NCBI GenBank assembly: GCA_902522325.1 | Contig: CABYVA010000005.1 | Coordinates: 1-49,801 of the forward strand | Direction: 5' to 3' | Length of the DNA stretch: 49,801 nt | DNA from: an uncultured Pelagibacteraceae bacterium | Lineage (GTDB): Bacteria > Pseudomonadota > Alphaproteobacteria > Pelagibacterales > Pelagibacteraceae | Part shown: positions 39,511-49,801 of the stretch, piece after piece | How positions within the stretch are numbered: the stretch's first letter is position 1 | Layout of the letters: the number at the start of each line of letters is the position of its first letter | Program-made: the position numbers and the translations under genes | The notes under the pieces: generated by a model | What the model saw: the letters and a program-made list of their open reading frames with translations, nothing else | Databases searched by the model: none | What the model was told of the DNA's origin: nothing

Positions 39511-40894
39511 AAATAACTCTATTTGAATTATGTAGTTTATGTTTTTTTAGAATTTCGACATGTTGAATTAGATATTTTTCAAAATTTTCTTCATTATAAT
39601 CCTTATAAATATCTTCCTTTGTTGAAAGCATATCCTTTACAGTTTGATCATCTTTTGGAACAAATTCTAATAATCCAATCTGACTAAGACTAACTAACCA
39701 ATTAACAAAATCTTTAATTGGAATATTTTTGCCAATTATTAAATGATGTTCTAATGCTAAAGCTATTAAAGCATTGCATTTAAATCTTTCAACAAAACCT
39801 TTTCTTTCATTTTGTTTCCATCCTCGATTAGGACTCGGATCTGACAGATTCATTAACAAAGGTAAAAAATTTAAATTATCATTTTTAGTCAAGTTATAAG
39901 CTTCGGTTATTACATTATAATCAAAATCAACTCCTACTGCATCTTTAGCGCCATTCTTTAGAGCTATTTTGCTAAATGATCCATTATTACATCCTAGATC
40001 TAATATTTTAATTGGCTTAAATTTTTTAGCAAAATTTGCAATTATTGTTTCCTTCTCATGTAAACTTTTTTCATTATAAGTGTTAGTTTTACTATAAGAA
40101 CCCCAAATTGATTTTTGTTTTTTAAACGTAAGTTTTTTTATCCAAGATTTTAACTGGTTTAATAAAAAAAAATATGATTTTTTTTTAAATTTTTTTAATT
40201 TTTTTTTTTTATCTCTGGTATAATGTGGATTTTCTATATCTTTTTTTAAAAGACTTGATTGTAAAACAACATGTATAAATGTATTAAAAGAAAATTTATT
40301 TTGCAAACTTAGGAGATTGTTTAATTTTATAGTTTCTAAACCTTCAATGGATCCTCTGAAAAAATCATTATGATGAATAGATTTTAAATGACTTAAAAGT
40401 AATGGATTTAAAAAATTTTCACAGAATTGTTTATATCCAATCCAATATTCTCCCTCTTCATAATGTTTAAGAGATAAAATATCAATAAATATTGGTTTAC
40501 CTTTATGAAATTGAACATTAAAGGCTGATGAATCTCTTAGTACGCAATTTTTATTCAATAAAAATATTTGAAAATCTAAATGATGTAATGCAGCATCTTT
40601 TAATTGATCAAAAGTCCATTCATATGGATAACTTATGAAAGGTAATATTTCAGATTGTAAAATTATGTTGCATGTTTTTAATTGTTCAGGAAAGTTATTT
40701 TTTTCAACTTCTTGAAAATCGATTAAAAAATTATTTTTTATTGAATCTCTATAAATGTTCTGTTTTTTTAAAGTTAGATAATTACTTTCGGCAGGTGCAT
40801 TTATTGTTCTAAGGACCTTATTTTTAAAAAAATAAACAGATCCGTGATTATCTCTATAAGAAGACTCTTCTTTATGAAATTCATTGTTTATCAT
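39491..40894 (-). CDS. putative kinase-like domain fused to a class I SAM-dependent methyltransferase
   Basis: C-terminal: IKILDLGCNNGSFSKIALKNGAKDAVGVDFD (SAM-binding). N-terminal: CVLRDSSAFNVQFHKGKPIFIDILS resembles D-x4-N plus ID kinase/APH loops. Confidence 0.72.
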   Translation of the reverse strand: MINNEFHKEESSYRDNHGSVYFFKNKVLRTINAPAESNYLTLKKQNIYRDSIKNNFLIDFQEVEKNNFPEQLKTCNIILQSEILPFISYPYEWTFDQLKDAALHHLDFQIFLLNKNCVLRDSSAFNVQFHKGKPIFIDILSLKHYEEGEYWIGYKQFCENFLNPLLLSHLKSIHHNDFFRGSIEGLETIKLNNLLSLQNKFSFNTFIHVVLQSSLLKKDIENPHYTRDKKKKLKKFKKKSYFFLLNQLKSWIKKLTFKKQKSIWGSYSKTNTYNEKSLHEKETIIANFAKKFKPIKILDLGCNNGSFSKIALKNGAKDAVGVDFDYNVITEAYNLTKNDNLNFLPLLMNLSDPSPNRGWKQNERKGFVERFKCNALIALALEHHLIIGKNIPIKDFVNWLVSLSQIGLLEFVPKDDQTVKDMLSTKEDIYKDYNEENFEKYLIQHVEILKKHKLHNSNRVIYEYKVL

Positions 40895-41087
40895 CAGTTA
40901 AATTTTTTTTATTTTTAGTAAAAAACTTTTTTATTTTTGACCAATAAATAGAGGCAGTTGTACCTACAGCCGCGATAGCTCCAAGTATAGCTTGAATAAT
41001 AATGCTACCAGAACCTGGGTCAATATATGCATATGCATTATTTGAAATGAGTAAAATAAAAATATTTATGATAAAAATTTTTTTCAT
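40881..41087 (-). CDS. 68-aa secreted/membrane protein of YIDPGSGS type
   Basis: Signal-like N-terminus followed by AYIDPGSGSIIIQAILGAIAAVGTTASIYW; overlaps the downstream methyltransferase. Confidence 0.7.
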   Translation of the reverse strand: MKKIFIINIFILLISNNAYAYIDPGSGSIIIQAILGAIAAVGTTASIYWSKIKKFFTKNKKNLTDDKQ

Positions 41088-41189
41088 TAAATTATTATGA
41101 ATAATTACTCTTATTGAATCAGGAAATCAAATTTTAATGACCTTTTTTTTGTTGAATTTAATTATTATACTAATAAAAACGTTGCTTAT

Positions 41190-41279
41190 GGAGAGATGGC
41201 TGAGCGGTTGAAAGCACTAGTCTTGAAAACTAGCAAAGGGGCAACTCTTTCCTGGGTTCGAATCCCAGTCTCTCCGCCA
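41190..41279 (+). tRNA. tRNA-Ser (TGA)
   Basis: GGAGAGATGGCTGAGCGGTTGAAAGCACTAGTCTTGAAAACTAG...long variable arm...GGGTTCGAATCCCAGTCTCTCCGCCA; anticodon TGA. Confidence 0.97.
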
Positions 41280-41282
41280 TAA

Positions 41283-41546
41283 TTACTTTTCAAATTTATA
41301 TTCTTTAAACAATTTACTAATTTGGTTATTTGGAATTTTAATTGATGTTTCTATATCACATTTAAATTTATAAAGATTATCGTCATCTATATTCAATAGT
41401 TTGTATAAATCTAATAAATCTTCATTATTCAAACTATTGATAACTTTTTCAACAAAAGATCTTAACAAAGCATCCATTTCTTTAGTTCCTCTATAAGATG
41501 ATCTGTATATAATTTTTTTTTTTAACTCTTCTATACTATTAGTCAT
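41283..41546 (-). CDS. sdhE: succinate dehydrogenase assembly factor 2 (SdhE) family
   Basis: KKKIIYRSSYRGTKEMDALLRSFVEK, the conserved RGxxE/D region. Confidence 0.88.
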   Translation of the reverse strand: MTNSIEELKKKIIYRSSYRGTKEMDALLRSFVEKVINSLNNEDLLDLYKLLNIDDDNLYKFKCDIETSIKIPNNQISKLFKEYKFEK

Positions 41547-41570
41547 AAAATTTAATATATTATATAAAAA

Positions 41571-43622
41571 ATGAAAAATAATAATAATTACGAATATTTG
41601 CTAAATAAACTGACAAAAATAAAAGGTGTTGGAAAAAAAACTACTGAAATATTAAAAAAAAAGGGTATCACAAATATATTTGATTTATTATGGCGACTTC
41701 CAAAGTCGTATATTGATAGATCTACCAAATCTAAAATTAATGAGTTACAAATTGGACAGTTGTCTACTATTACTATAAAACCAATAAAATACTCGTTTCC
41801 TAGGATTAGAAACTTACCGAACAAAGTCACCTGTGAGGATGAAACGGGTTTAATAGATTGTATTTTCTTTAATAGTTACGAGGGATATATAAAAAAAATA
41901 TTACCACTAAACGCTAATATAACGATTAGTGGAAAAATTGGTTATTATAAAAATAAATATCAAATTACCAATCCTACATATGTATCTAAGGATGAAGGCT
42001 TAATAGAAAAAATACATAACAAATATAGATTAACTGATGGAATAAACCAAAAATATTATAATAAAATAATAGAGCAAATTTTAAATAATTTACCATCTAT
42101 ACCTGAGTGGCACTCAGATAAAATACAAAAAAAGTTTAATAATCAAAAATGGAAAGAGTCAATTATAAAATTACATGATCCCAAAAATATAGATAACTTT
42201 CAGAGTGATTACTATCGAAGACTAGCATTTGACGAAATTCTAGCATCAATGCTAATTTCCTCAGAAATAAGAAAAAAAATTAAAAAAATAAAAAAAAAAA
42301 ATAAGATTTTTAAAACCGATGAATCCAAAATTATTTTAAGCAACCTAGACTTTGAATTGACTAATGATCAAAAAAAGGCATTAAATGAAATTAATATCGA
42401 TTTGAAATCTAAAAATAAAATGTTCAGACTTTTGCAAGGAGATGTTGGTAGCGGAAAAACTATTGTTTCTCTTATTTCGGCTTTAAATGTAGTTAAATCA
42501 CATTATCAAGTAGCTTTAATGGCGCCTACTGAAATATTGGCTAAACAACATTATGATCTTGCTAAAAAGTTATTTCCTAAAAATATTGAAATAAGCATGC
42601 TGTCAGGAAAAACTGAAACAAAGCAAAAAAATATAATTTACGAAAAAATTAAAAATGGTGAAATCAAAATGATTTTTGGTACACATACACTTTTTCAAAA
42701 AAAAATAAATTTTAAAAATCTTGGTTATATAATTATTGATGAACAGCATAAATTTGGTGTCAAACAAAGAAAGAACCTTTCAGACAAAGGTGGTAGCAAT
42801 TGTGATGTACTTTTAATGTCGGCAACACCTATTCCTAGAACACTTATAATGTCAATTTATGGAGATATGGATATATCAATAATTAGAGAGAAACCTAAAA
42901 ATCGAAAAAATGTAATTACCTATAGTAAACTAGACAGTAAAATAGGCGATGTCATTAAATTTGTGAAGAAGGAAATAGACGAAGGTAATCAAATATTTTG
43001 GGTATGTCCATTAATTGAAGATTCAAAAAAAATTGACCATGAATCTGCAATAAAAAAATATAATTATCTTAAAAATATATTTCCTAACTCTGTTGATATT
43101 TTACACGGTAATATTGACAAAAATAAAAAAGAAGAAATTTTAAATAATTTTTTAAATAAAAAATTTAGTATTCTAGTATCAACCACTATAATTGAAGTTG
43201 GCATAGATTTTCCAAATGCCAATGTTATTATCATAGAAAATGCGAATAAGTTTGGTCTATCTCAGCTACACCAACTAAGAGGCCGAGTTGGCAGAGGTTA
43301 TAAACAAGCGAGCTGCATTTTAATGTTTAAATCAAGTTTAAGTGAAAATGCTAAAAAAAGAATTAATATTCTTAAAAATTCAAATGATGGATTTATAATT
43401 TCTGAAGAAGATATGAAATTGAGAGGTTTTGGTGACCTCTTAGGTTTTAAACAAAGTGGTTTAAAAAACTATAGATTAGCCGATCCTATTCATAATGCCG
43501 ATTTATTTAAACTGGGTGAAAATGAAATTTTAAGAATAGAAAAAGAAGAACCTAATATCAAAAGATACAAACCATTACTAAAATTGTATGATCAAGCTGA
43601 TATAATTAATGATATTATTTAG
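41571..43622 (+). CDS. recG: ATP-dependent DNA helicase RecG
   Basis: LLQGDVGSGKTIVSL, IIDEQHKFGVKQR, MSATPIPRTL, LRGRVGRG. Confidence 0.96.
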   Translation: MKNNNNYEYLLNKLTKIKGVGKKTTEILKKKGITNIFDLLWRLPKSYIDRSTKSKINELQIGQLSTITIKPIKYSFPRIRNLPNKVTCEDETGLIDCIFFNSYEGYIKKILPLNANITISGKIGYYKNKYQITNPTYVSKDEGLIEKIHNKYRLTDGINQKYYNKIIEQILNNLPSIPEWHSDKIQKKFNNQKWKESIIKLHDPKNIDNFQSDYYRRLAFDEILASMLISSEIRKKIKKIKKKNKIFKTDESKIILSNLDFELTNDQKKALNEINIDLKSKNKMFRLLQGDVGSGKTIVSLISALNVVKSHYQVALMAPTEILAKQHYDLAKKLFPKNIEISMLSGKTETKQKNIIYEKIKNGEIKMIFGTHTLFQKKINFKNLGYIIIDEQHKFGVKQRKNLSDKGGSNCDVLLMSATPIPRTLIMSIYGDMDISIIREKPKNRKNVITYSKLDSKIGDVIKFVKKEIDEGNQIFWVCPLIEDSKKIDHESAIKKYNYLKNIFPNSVDILHGNIDKNKKEEILNNFLNKKFSILVSTTIIEVGIDFPNANVIIIENANKFGLSQLHQLRGRVGRGYKQASCILMFKSSLSENAKKRINILKNSNDGFIISEEDMKLRGFGDLLGFKQSGLKNYRLADPIHNADLFKLGENEILRIEKEEPNIKRYKPLLKLYDQADIINDII

Positions 43623-44232
43623 CCTTAGGGTTAGATGTTCCAGCAGAGACTATAAATTTAGAAGCTTCCTCGAAACTAATATCTAAATATATAACCTCTT
43701 CTTTAGGAAACATTAATAAAAAACCACTTGTTGGATTTGGTGTCGTTGGAACAAAGACGTTCACTAATTCTCTATTAGTTTTAGATTGTATTTCACCTTT
43801 ATTATCTTTAGTTGCAAAACCAACCGCCCAAGTACCTTTTCTTGGATACTCAACCAAGACAACACTTTTTTTGCCAGATTTATTTTGAGTAAAAGTTTCT
43901 GTCATTTGAGTAAAGGCAGTGTAGATAGTTCTTAAAATAGGAATTTTTTTAAATAAATCGTCAATAAATTGTAAAAATTTTTTACCTAAAAAAGATAACG
44001 ATAAGCCTCCTATTATAGTAATAAAAAAAACAGTTAATAATACTTCAAGACCAGGTATATAAAAATTAAGATATGTATTTGGGTTTATTTTTTCAGGTAA
44101 AATTTTCGAAGATAGATTTAATAATAATTTTGTAAGATATAAGGTAAAGGCGATTGGAATTAAAACTATAACGCCTGTAAAAAAATAGTTTCTAACTCTA
44201 AGTGCAAAGGATTTTTTTCTAGTTTTAGTCAT
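43615..44232 (-). CDS. DUF502 family membrane protein
   Basis: NYFFTGVIVLIPIAFTLYLT, PILRTIYTAFTQMTETF, VFVPTTPNPTSGFLLMFPKEEV. Confidence 0.88.
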   Translation of the reverse strand: MTKTRKKSFALRVRNYFFTGVIVLIPIAFTLYLTKLLLNLSSKILPEKINPNTYLNFYIPGLEVLLTVFFITIIGGLSLSFLGKKFLQFIDDLFKKIPILRTIYTAFTQMTETFTQNKSGKKSVVLVEYPRKGTWAVGFATKDNKGEIQSKTNRELVNVFVPTTPNPTSGFLLMFPKEEVIYLDISFEEASKFIVSAGTSNPKAK

Positions 44233-44353
44233 TAAGTTTTTTTACTATAGATTATTTTAATAGTTAAGCTTTAACACAAATATTACAACATTTTTTTTGG
44301 TATAAAACCATGCAAATTAACTTATTTTGTGATAATAACTATTTATTAATTCA

Positions 44354-45181
44354 ATGAATAGAAGAAAATTTCTCAATTATGTTGGCTGCAGTTGTGGCAG
44401 CTTAATTTTAAGCTCTTGCACAACAGTTCCAATTACAGAAAGAAAACAGTTAAAACTTATTCCCGAGCATAAATTAAATGCACAAGCTGCACAAATTTAT
44501 GAAAAAATAAAAAGCAAAGAGAAATTAAGTAAAGATAAAAAAAAATTAAATGAGATTGTAGAAATTGGAAAAAAAATGGAAGACTCTATAAGTGAATATT
44601 TTTATCAGTCAAATTTACAAGATCCAACCACCCAATTTGATTGGGAGTACATATTAATTGATAATGACAAAGTTAAGAATGCTTGGTGTATGCCTGGTGG
44701 GAAGATAGCTGTTTACACAGGCATACTTGATGTTACCAAAAATACAAATGGATTGGCTGCTGTGATGGGTCATGAAATTGCTCATGCAGTTGCAAAACAT
44801 TCTGTTGAAAGAGCAAGTAGAGCAACACTAATAAATACTAGCACTCAAATAATTGACATTGTTACAGGTGGAAAAATATCACAAGTTAACAGAACTACTG
44901 GCATGAATACTGTGGGATTATTATCTCAATTAGGATTAATGAATCCATTTAACAGAAAACAAGAAAGTGAAGCAGATTATTTAGGTTTAGTATTTTCTTC
45001 TTTATCTGGCTATGACATTAGAGAGGCTCCAAAAATTTGGGAAAGAATGAAAGAGTCCAATAAAGGTAAAGAGCCTCCAGAATTTATGAGCACTCACCCT
45101 TCGTCTGCTAATAGAATAAAAAAATTAAATGGTTGGATGAATGAAGTAATAATAGAATATCCGCCTATCGAAATTTCATAA
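44354..45181 (+). CDS. M48 family metallopeptidase lipoprotein
   Basis: VMGHEIAHAVAKHSVER (HExxH), ESEADYLGL, STHPSSANRI. Confidence 0.92.
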   Translation: MNRRKFLNYVGCSCGSLILSSCTTVPITERKQLKLIPEHKLNAQAAQIYEKIKSKEKLSKDKKKLNEIVEIGKKMEDSISEYFYQSNLQDPTTQFDWEYILIDNDKVKNAWCMPGGKIAVYTGILDVTKNTNGLAAVMGHEIAHAVAKHSVERASRATLINTSTQIIDIVTGGKISQVNRTTGMNTVGLLSQLGLMNPFNRKQESEADYLGLVFSSLSGYDIREAPKIWERMKESNKGKEPPEFMSTHPSSANRIKKLNGWMNEVIIEYPPIEIS

Positions 45182-45186
45182 TCACA

Positions 45187-45217
45187 AGTAATAAAAAAAT
45201 TTTTAATTTTTTATTAC

Positions 45218-45218
<1 letters not shown>
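45187..45218. terminator. bidirectional terminator-like inverted repeat between the M48 peptidase and tRNA-Lys
   Basis: Perfect 12-bp inverted repeat AGTAATAAAAAA / TTTTTTATTACT with an 8-nt loop and A/T tracts on both strands. Confidence 0.5.
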
Positions 45219-45293
<75 letters not shown>

Positions 45294-45341
45294 AACGGAA
45301 TTTCTTATAATGTTTTTTTTGAAATAATCAATGCGAATAAA

Positions 45342-46454
45342 TTATAACTTTTTAATAAATTGATCATGAAATTCATTAAATGTGCCATTCTTAATGTTTT
45401 TTCTAATTGCTAACATCAATTCTTGATAGAAATTAATATTATGCAAAGTTAATATCATTGATGCTAGTATTTCATTTGTATTAAACAAATGATTTAAATA
45501 GTTTTTGGAATACTTGTTTAGATTAAAATTTTTAGATTTTATGTCTAAAGGTTCATTATCTTTTTGATATTTAGAATTTTTTATATTTACACGACCATTC
45601 CAAGTAAAAGCTAAACCTGTTCTTCCAGATCTTGTTGGCAAAACACAGTCAAACATATCAATGCCTCTTTTAACAGCTCCTAATATATCAGAAGGAGTTC
45701 CAACACCCATTAAATATCTTGGTTTGTTTTCAGGTAAATGATCTTTTAAATTATCCAATACCTTAAACATTTCGTTCTGTGTTTCTCCAACAGCCAAACC
45801 ACCAACAGCATATCCATCAAATCCTATTTTAATTAATTCATTTAATGATTTTATTCTTAAATCATTAAATAATCCCCCTTGAACAATTCCAAATAAAGCT
45901 TTATGAGGATTTTTTCCAAACTCTTTTTTCGATCTTAAAGCCCAATAGGTAGATAGATTCATTGATTTTTCAATTTTTTTATAATCGTTTGTTTTTTTAG
46001 GACATTCATCCATAACCATTACAATATCAGAATTAAGCTTTTTTTGAATTTTAATACTAGTTTCCGGACTTAGTATTATTTTTTTTCCATCAATATGAGA
46101 ATTAAAAATGGCACCTTTTTCTCTATCTATTTTATTTAATTTAGATAAAGACATAACTTGAAATCCACCTGAATCAGTCAATATTGGTAAAGAACAATTC
46201 ATAAATTTATGTAAACCACCAACAGAAGCAATTCTGTCAGGACCTGGCCTTAACATTAAATGATAAGTGTTTGAAAGAATTATTTCTGAACCTGTTTTAA
46301 TTATATCGTCTATAAAAACAGCTTTTACAGTTGCTTGAGTCCCAACTGGCATGAATGCAGGGGTATTAATATTTCCTCGATGAGTTTCAATTAAGCCACA
46401 TCTTGCATCTTTATCTCTGGAGATGACATTAAAACCAAAATTTTTTAGTGCCAT
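45342..46454 (-). CDS. tgt: queuine tRNA-ribosyltransferase
   Basis: TPAFMPVGTQATVKA, LSNTYHLMLRPG, LTDSGGFQVMSL, GGLAVGE, RYLMGVGTPSDI. Confidence 0.95.
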   Translation of the reverse strand: MALKNFGFNVISRDKDARCGLIETHRGNINTPAFMPVGTQATVKAVFIDDIIKTGSEIILSNTYHLMLRPGPDRIASVGGLHKFMNCSLPILTDSGGFQVMSLSKLNKIDREKGAIFNSHIDGKKIILSPETSIKIQKKLNSDIVMVMDECPKKTNDYKKIEKSMNLSTYWALRSKKEFGKNPHKALFGIVQGGLFNDLRIKSLNELIKIGFDGYAVGGLAVGETQNEMFKVLDNLKDHLPENKPRYLMGVGTPSDILGAVKRGIDMFDCVLPTRSGRTGLAFTWNGRVNIKNSKYQKDNEPLDIKSKNFNLNKYSKNYLNHLFNTNEILASMILTLHNINFYQELMLAIRKNIKNGTFNEFHDQFIKKL

Positions 46455-46464
46455 TACTTTTAAT

Positions 46465-47025
46465 CTACAAAGATTTGAAACTTATTATTTTGTCCGGATT
46501 TTCTACTGAACCATTTTGATTTGAATCACCCATTTTAATTTTATCTACGAATTCCATTCCTTCGATAACTTTTCCAAAAACTGTATACTGTCTATCTAGA
46601 AACGGCGCTGGTTTAAAACATATAAAAAATTGACTATTTGCACTGTTTGGATCTTGAGATCTTGCCATAGACAAAACTCCTCTATCATGTGGCAAATCAT
46701 TAAATTCAGATTTAAGATCTGGAAGTGAAGATCCACCTGTACCTACTCTTCTCAAATCATATTTATCATTGGAAGAATTTCCAAATTGTACATCGCCTGT
46801 TTGAGCCATGAATCCTTCAATAACTCTGTGAAAAACAACATTATCATACTCTCCTTTGTCAGCTAAAAATTTTATTCTTTCAACGTGTTTTGGCGCAACA
46901 TCAGGGAAAAGTTCAATTTTAACATCACCATCTTTTAGTTTTAGTATCATCATATTTTCCTCTCCAATTATATAGTTAGTAAAAAGAAAAAAAAAAAATA
47001 AAATCTTAATACCAAATTTAAGCAT
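46465..47025 (-). CDS. cyclophilin-type peptidyl-prolyl cis-trans isomerase
   Basis: VVFHRVIEGFMAQTGDVQFG, LSMARSQDPNSANSQFFICFKPAPFLDRQYTVFGKV. Confidence 0.94.
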   Translation of the reverse strand: MLKFGIKILFFFFLFTNYIIGEENMMILKLKDGDVKIELFPDVAPKHVERIKFLADKGEYDNVVFHRVIEGFMAQTGDVQFGNSSNDKYDLRRVGTGGSSLPDLKSEFNDLPHDRGVLSMARSQDPNSANSQFFICFKPAPFLDRQYTVFGKVIEGMEFVDKIKMGDSNQNGSVENPDKIISFKSL

Positions 47026-47512
47026 ATTTTTCTTTTAAATACTTTATAGTACTTTTTGTGGTAAATTTATTTACATCTCCACCCAAAGCTATAATTTCTT
47101 TTACAAATTTTGATGAAATAATTTGATTTTCAACATTAGACATCAAAAAAATAGTTTCTATATTATTATTAAGTTTTCTGTTCATGCCAGCTAGTTGAAA
47201 TTCATATTCAAAGTCAGATACTGCACGCAAACCTCTTAATATTATATTTGATTTATATTTTTTACATAAATTTGTTGTTAAAGTTCTAAAAGAAACTACT
47301 TTAATTCTTTTTTTTTTAAATTTTAGATCAGAAAATAAAGCAGTTTTAACGATTTCAATTCTTTCATCTGAACTGAAAAGATAATCTTTATTGCTTATGT
47401 CAGATATAGCAATTATCACAGTGTCTACAATTTTTAATGCTTTTTTAATAACATCAATGTGACCATATGTTATTGGATCAAACGTTCCTGGATAAATTGC
47501 ATTATTTTTCAT
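47018..47512 (-). CDS. coaD: phosphopantetheine adenylyltransferase
   Basis: AIYPGTFDPITYGHIDVIKKA, ILRGLRAVSDFEYEFQLAGMNRKL, ISSKFVKEI. Confidence 0.95.
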   Translation of the reverse strand: MKNNAIYPGTFDPITYGHIDVIKKALKIVDTVIIAISDISNKDYLFSSDERIEIVKTALFSDLKFKKKRIKVVSFRTLTTNLCKKYKSNIILRGLRAVSDFEYEFQLAGMNRKLNNNIETIFLMSNVENQIISSKFVKEIIALGGDVNKFTTKSTIKYLKEKYA

Positions 47513-49801
47513 CAGATTAAATTATCATCAATTTTAATTGCTGAAACAACTTTTTCATCGCCTGATAACTTAATAATTCTTACACCCTGGGTATTTCTAC
47601 CAGCTATTCTAATTTCCTTAACAGCAACTCTTATCACTCTTCCTTTATTTGTAGAAATTAATATATCGTCCCCTTCATTTACTGGAAAAGTAGACGAAAC
47701 GTTTCCGTTTCTATCAGAATTAATAATTCCTATTATTCCTTTGCCACCCCTATTTGTTACTCGATAATCATAATGAGATGTTCTTTTACCATAACCATTT
47801 TCAGTAATTGCAAGAATAAATTTTTCTTTTGCTATAATTTCTGATTTATTATCTTTGGTTAATTTACCGTTTTTTTTATTAGAAGAATGGTCAATTATAG
47901 ACAATGAAACGATTGTATCTTTATCAGATAAATTAATACCTTTTATTCCCTTTGAAGATCTACCCTTAAAAACCCTTAGTTTTTTAGACTCAAATCTTAT
48001 ACATTTACCATTTTTAGTTCCAAGAATAATATCTTGGTCATCTTTACATATTTTTACACCTATAATTTTATCGTTAGTATCAAGTTTCATTGCTATTTTT
48101 CCAGAGGCACTAATGGAAGAAAAATCCTCAAGTTTATTTTTTCTAACTTTTCCGTTCATAGTTGCAAAAACAATATTTAAGTTTTTCCATTCAGACTCAT
48201 CTTCAGGGAAAGGCATTATCGAGCTTATAGATTGATGGTTTTTTAATGGTAGTATATTAAATAACGATTTTCCTTTTGATGAAGCTGAACCTTCAGGAAT
48301 TTTCCAAGCTTTGATTTTGTAAACTAAACCCTCTGTAGAGAAAAATAAAACTGAAGTATGTGTATTTACAGACAATGTTTGAACTACCGAGTCCTCGTCT
48401 CTTGTTTTTATACCGGATTTGCCCTTTCCACCTCGTTTTTGTTTTTTCACGCTACTTAAGGCGCCTCTTTTAATATATCCTTGTAAAGTAACTGTAATTA
48501 TCACTTGCTCTTTTTGTATCGTTTCTTCAATATCATAATTTAAAACAGCATCAATAATTTGTGTTCTTCTTGGTACAGAAAACTTTTCTTTTATATTGTT
48601 CAACTCTTCGCTTATGACTTTTAAAAGTTCTTTTCTTGAATTTATAATTTTTTTTAACTTTGTAATAAGTTCAGATAGTTTTTTAATTTCATTTTCAATT
48701 TCACTAATACCAATAGCTGTTAATTTTTGGAGCCTAAGTTCTAAAATTGCTACAACTTGAGGTTCTGATAATGAATAAATATTTTTTCCTTTTCTAGACT
48801 CTATAAAATTTATAAGCTTTAATGATTTATTTATTTTCCATTTTGTATTAAGTAAAATCTTTTTCGCATCATCTGGTGTTTTGGAGTTTCTAATTATTTT
48901 TATAATTTTGTCTAAATTTTCCACAGAAACAGATAAACCAATAAGTATATGAGCTCTCTCCTCAGCTTTAGTTAAATCGAATTTTGTTTTTTTAATTACT
49001 ACATCTTCTCTAAATTTCAAAAAGTTCTCTAAAAAATCTTTTAGATTGCATGTTTTTGGTTTGTTATCGACTATTGCTAAAGTATTAAAACCAAAAGAAG
49101 ACTCGATAGATGTATATTTAAATAATTGTCTTTTAACAGTTTCAGGTTCAACATTTGACCTTAAGTCGATAGCTACTCGTATCCCTTCTCTATTTGACTC
49201 GTCTCTTATATCTCTTATACCTTCAATTTTTTTATCTCTTACTAACTCAGCTATTCTTTCGTTTAGTACTGATTTATTCACTTGATAAGGTATAGATGTA
49301 ATAATTAAACGTTCTCTATTATTTTTTGTTTGCTCAATTTTTATTTCGCCTCTAATTTTAAATGAACCACGACCAGTTTTATATCCCTCTTTAATAATGC
49401 TCTTACCTATAATAATTCCTCCTGTGGGAAAGTCAGGACCTGGTATATGTTTCATTAATTCGCTAACTTTAATTTCTTTGTTATTTATTAAAGCCAATGT
49501 GCCATTTATAATTTCACCTAAGTTATGAGGTGGTATACTAGTAGCCATACCAACAGCTATACCACCAGCTCCATTAACTAGTAAATTTGGATATTGAGCT
49601 GGTAAAACTGATGGTTCTTTTTCAGTTTCGTCGTAATTACTTTTAAAATCTACAGTTTGTTTTTCAATATCATCAATTAAAAATTGTGAAACTTTTGATA
49701 ATCTAGTTTCTGTATATCTCATTGCAGCAGGAGGGTCTCCGTCTACAGAACCAAAATTTCCTTGGCCTTCAACAAGTGGTAAGCTCATTGAAAAGTCTTG
49801 G
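47512..49801 (-). CDS. gyrA: DNA gyrase subunit A, N-terminus truncated by window edge
   Basis: [24 protein letters not shown]; frame stays open past 49788 (QDFSMSLP); [10 protein letters not shown] GyrA-box-like motif favours GyrA over ParC. Confidence 0.95.
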   Translation of the reverse strand, partial: QDFSMSLPLVEGQGNFGSVDGDPPAAMRYTETRLSKVSQFLIDDIEKQTVDFKSNYDETEKEPSVLPAQYPNLLVNGAGGIAVGMATSIPPHNLGEIINGTLALINNKEIKVSELMKHIPGPDFPTGGIIIGKSIIKEGYKTGRGSFKIRGEIKIEQTKNNRERLIITSIPYQVNKSVLNERIAELVRDKKIEGIRDIRDESNREGIRVAIDLRSNVEPETVKRQLFKYTSIESSFGFNTLAIVDNKPKTCNLKDFLENFLKFREDVVIKKTKFDLTKAEERAHILIGLSVSVENLDKIIKIIRNSKTPDDAKKILLNTKWKINKSLKLINFIESRKGKNIYSLSEPQVVAILELRLQKLTAIGISEIENEIKKLSELITKLKKIINSRKELLKVISEELNNIKEKFSVPRRTQIIDAVLNYDIEETIQKEQVIITVTLQGYIKRGALSSVKKQKRGGKGKSGIKTRDEDSVVQTLSVNTHTSVLFFSTEGLVYKIKAWKIPEGSASSKGKSLFNILPLKNHQSISSIMPFPEDESEWKNLNIVFATMNGKVRKNKLEDFSSISASGKIAMKLDTNDKIIGVKICKDDQDIILGTKNGKCIRFESKKLRVFKGRSSKGIKGINLSDKDTIVSLSIIDHSSNKKNGKLTKDNKSEIIAKEKFILAITENGYGKRTSHYDYRVTNRGGKGIIGIINSDRNGNVSSTFPVNEGDDILISTNKGRVIRVAVKEIRIAGRNTQGVRIIKLSGDEKVVSAIKIDDNLI

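Noticed and set aside
47459-49285. Plus-strand ORFs opposite gyrA/coaD (102, 126, 79 aa)
   Set aside because: Shadow ORFs of gyrA; Ser/Phe/Leu-rich mirrored composition.

Overview
AT-rich, densely packed alphaproteobacterial chromosome segment. The organisation (rib-nusB-thiL, hppA, rpmF-plsX-ihfA, metY, rplM-rpsI-argC-hom, metG-holB-tmk-dacA, recG, tgt, coaD, gyrA) and protein character look like SAR11/Pelagibacterales. Most of the window is ordinary core metabolism with 1-20 bp gene overlaps. It holds four tRNAs (Glu-TTC, Pro-TGG, Ser-TGA, Lys-TTT), and the ORF track misses several short genes (rpmF, a 56-aa lipoprotein, a 54-aa membrane protein). The most unusual parts are: (i) 16.49-17.72 kb, a low-coding stretch holding a small MGMT gene, a compositionally distinct segment that folds on the minus strand into two GNRA-type hairpins plus a possible pseudoknot, and a 54-aa membrane protein, next to a complete tyrosine recombinase; (ii) 18.6-24.7 kb, a five-gene glycan cassette bounded by that recombinase and a GIY-YIG/tRNA-Glu pair; (iii) 38.0-41.1 kb, a three-gene overlapping cassette (YIDPGSGS mini-membrane protein, kinase-like plus methyltransferase fusion, membrane sulfatase-fold protein) beside tRNA-Ser; (iv) a SAM-II/SAM-V-type riboswitch candidate upstream of metY. 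All names come from reading the translated proteins; no database search was run.
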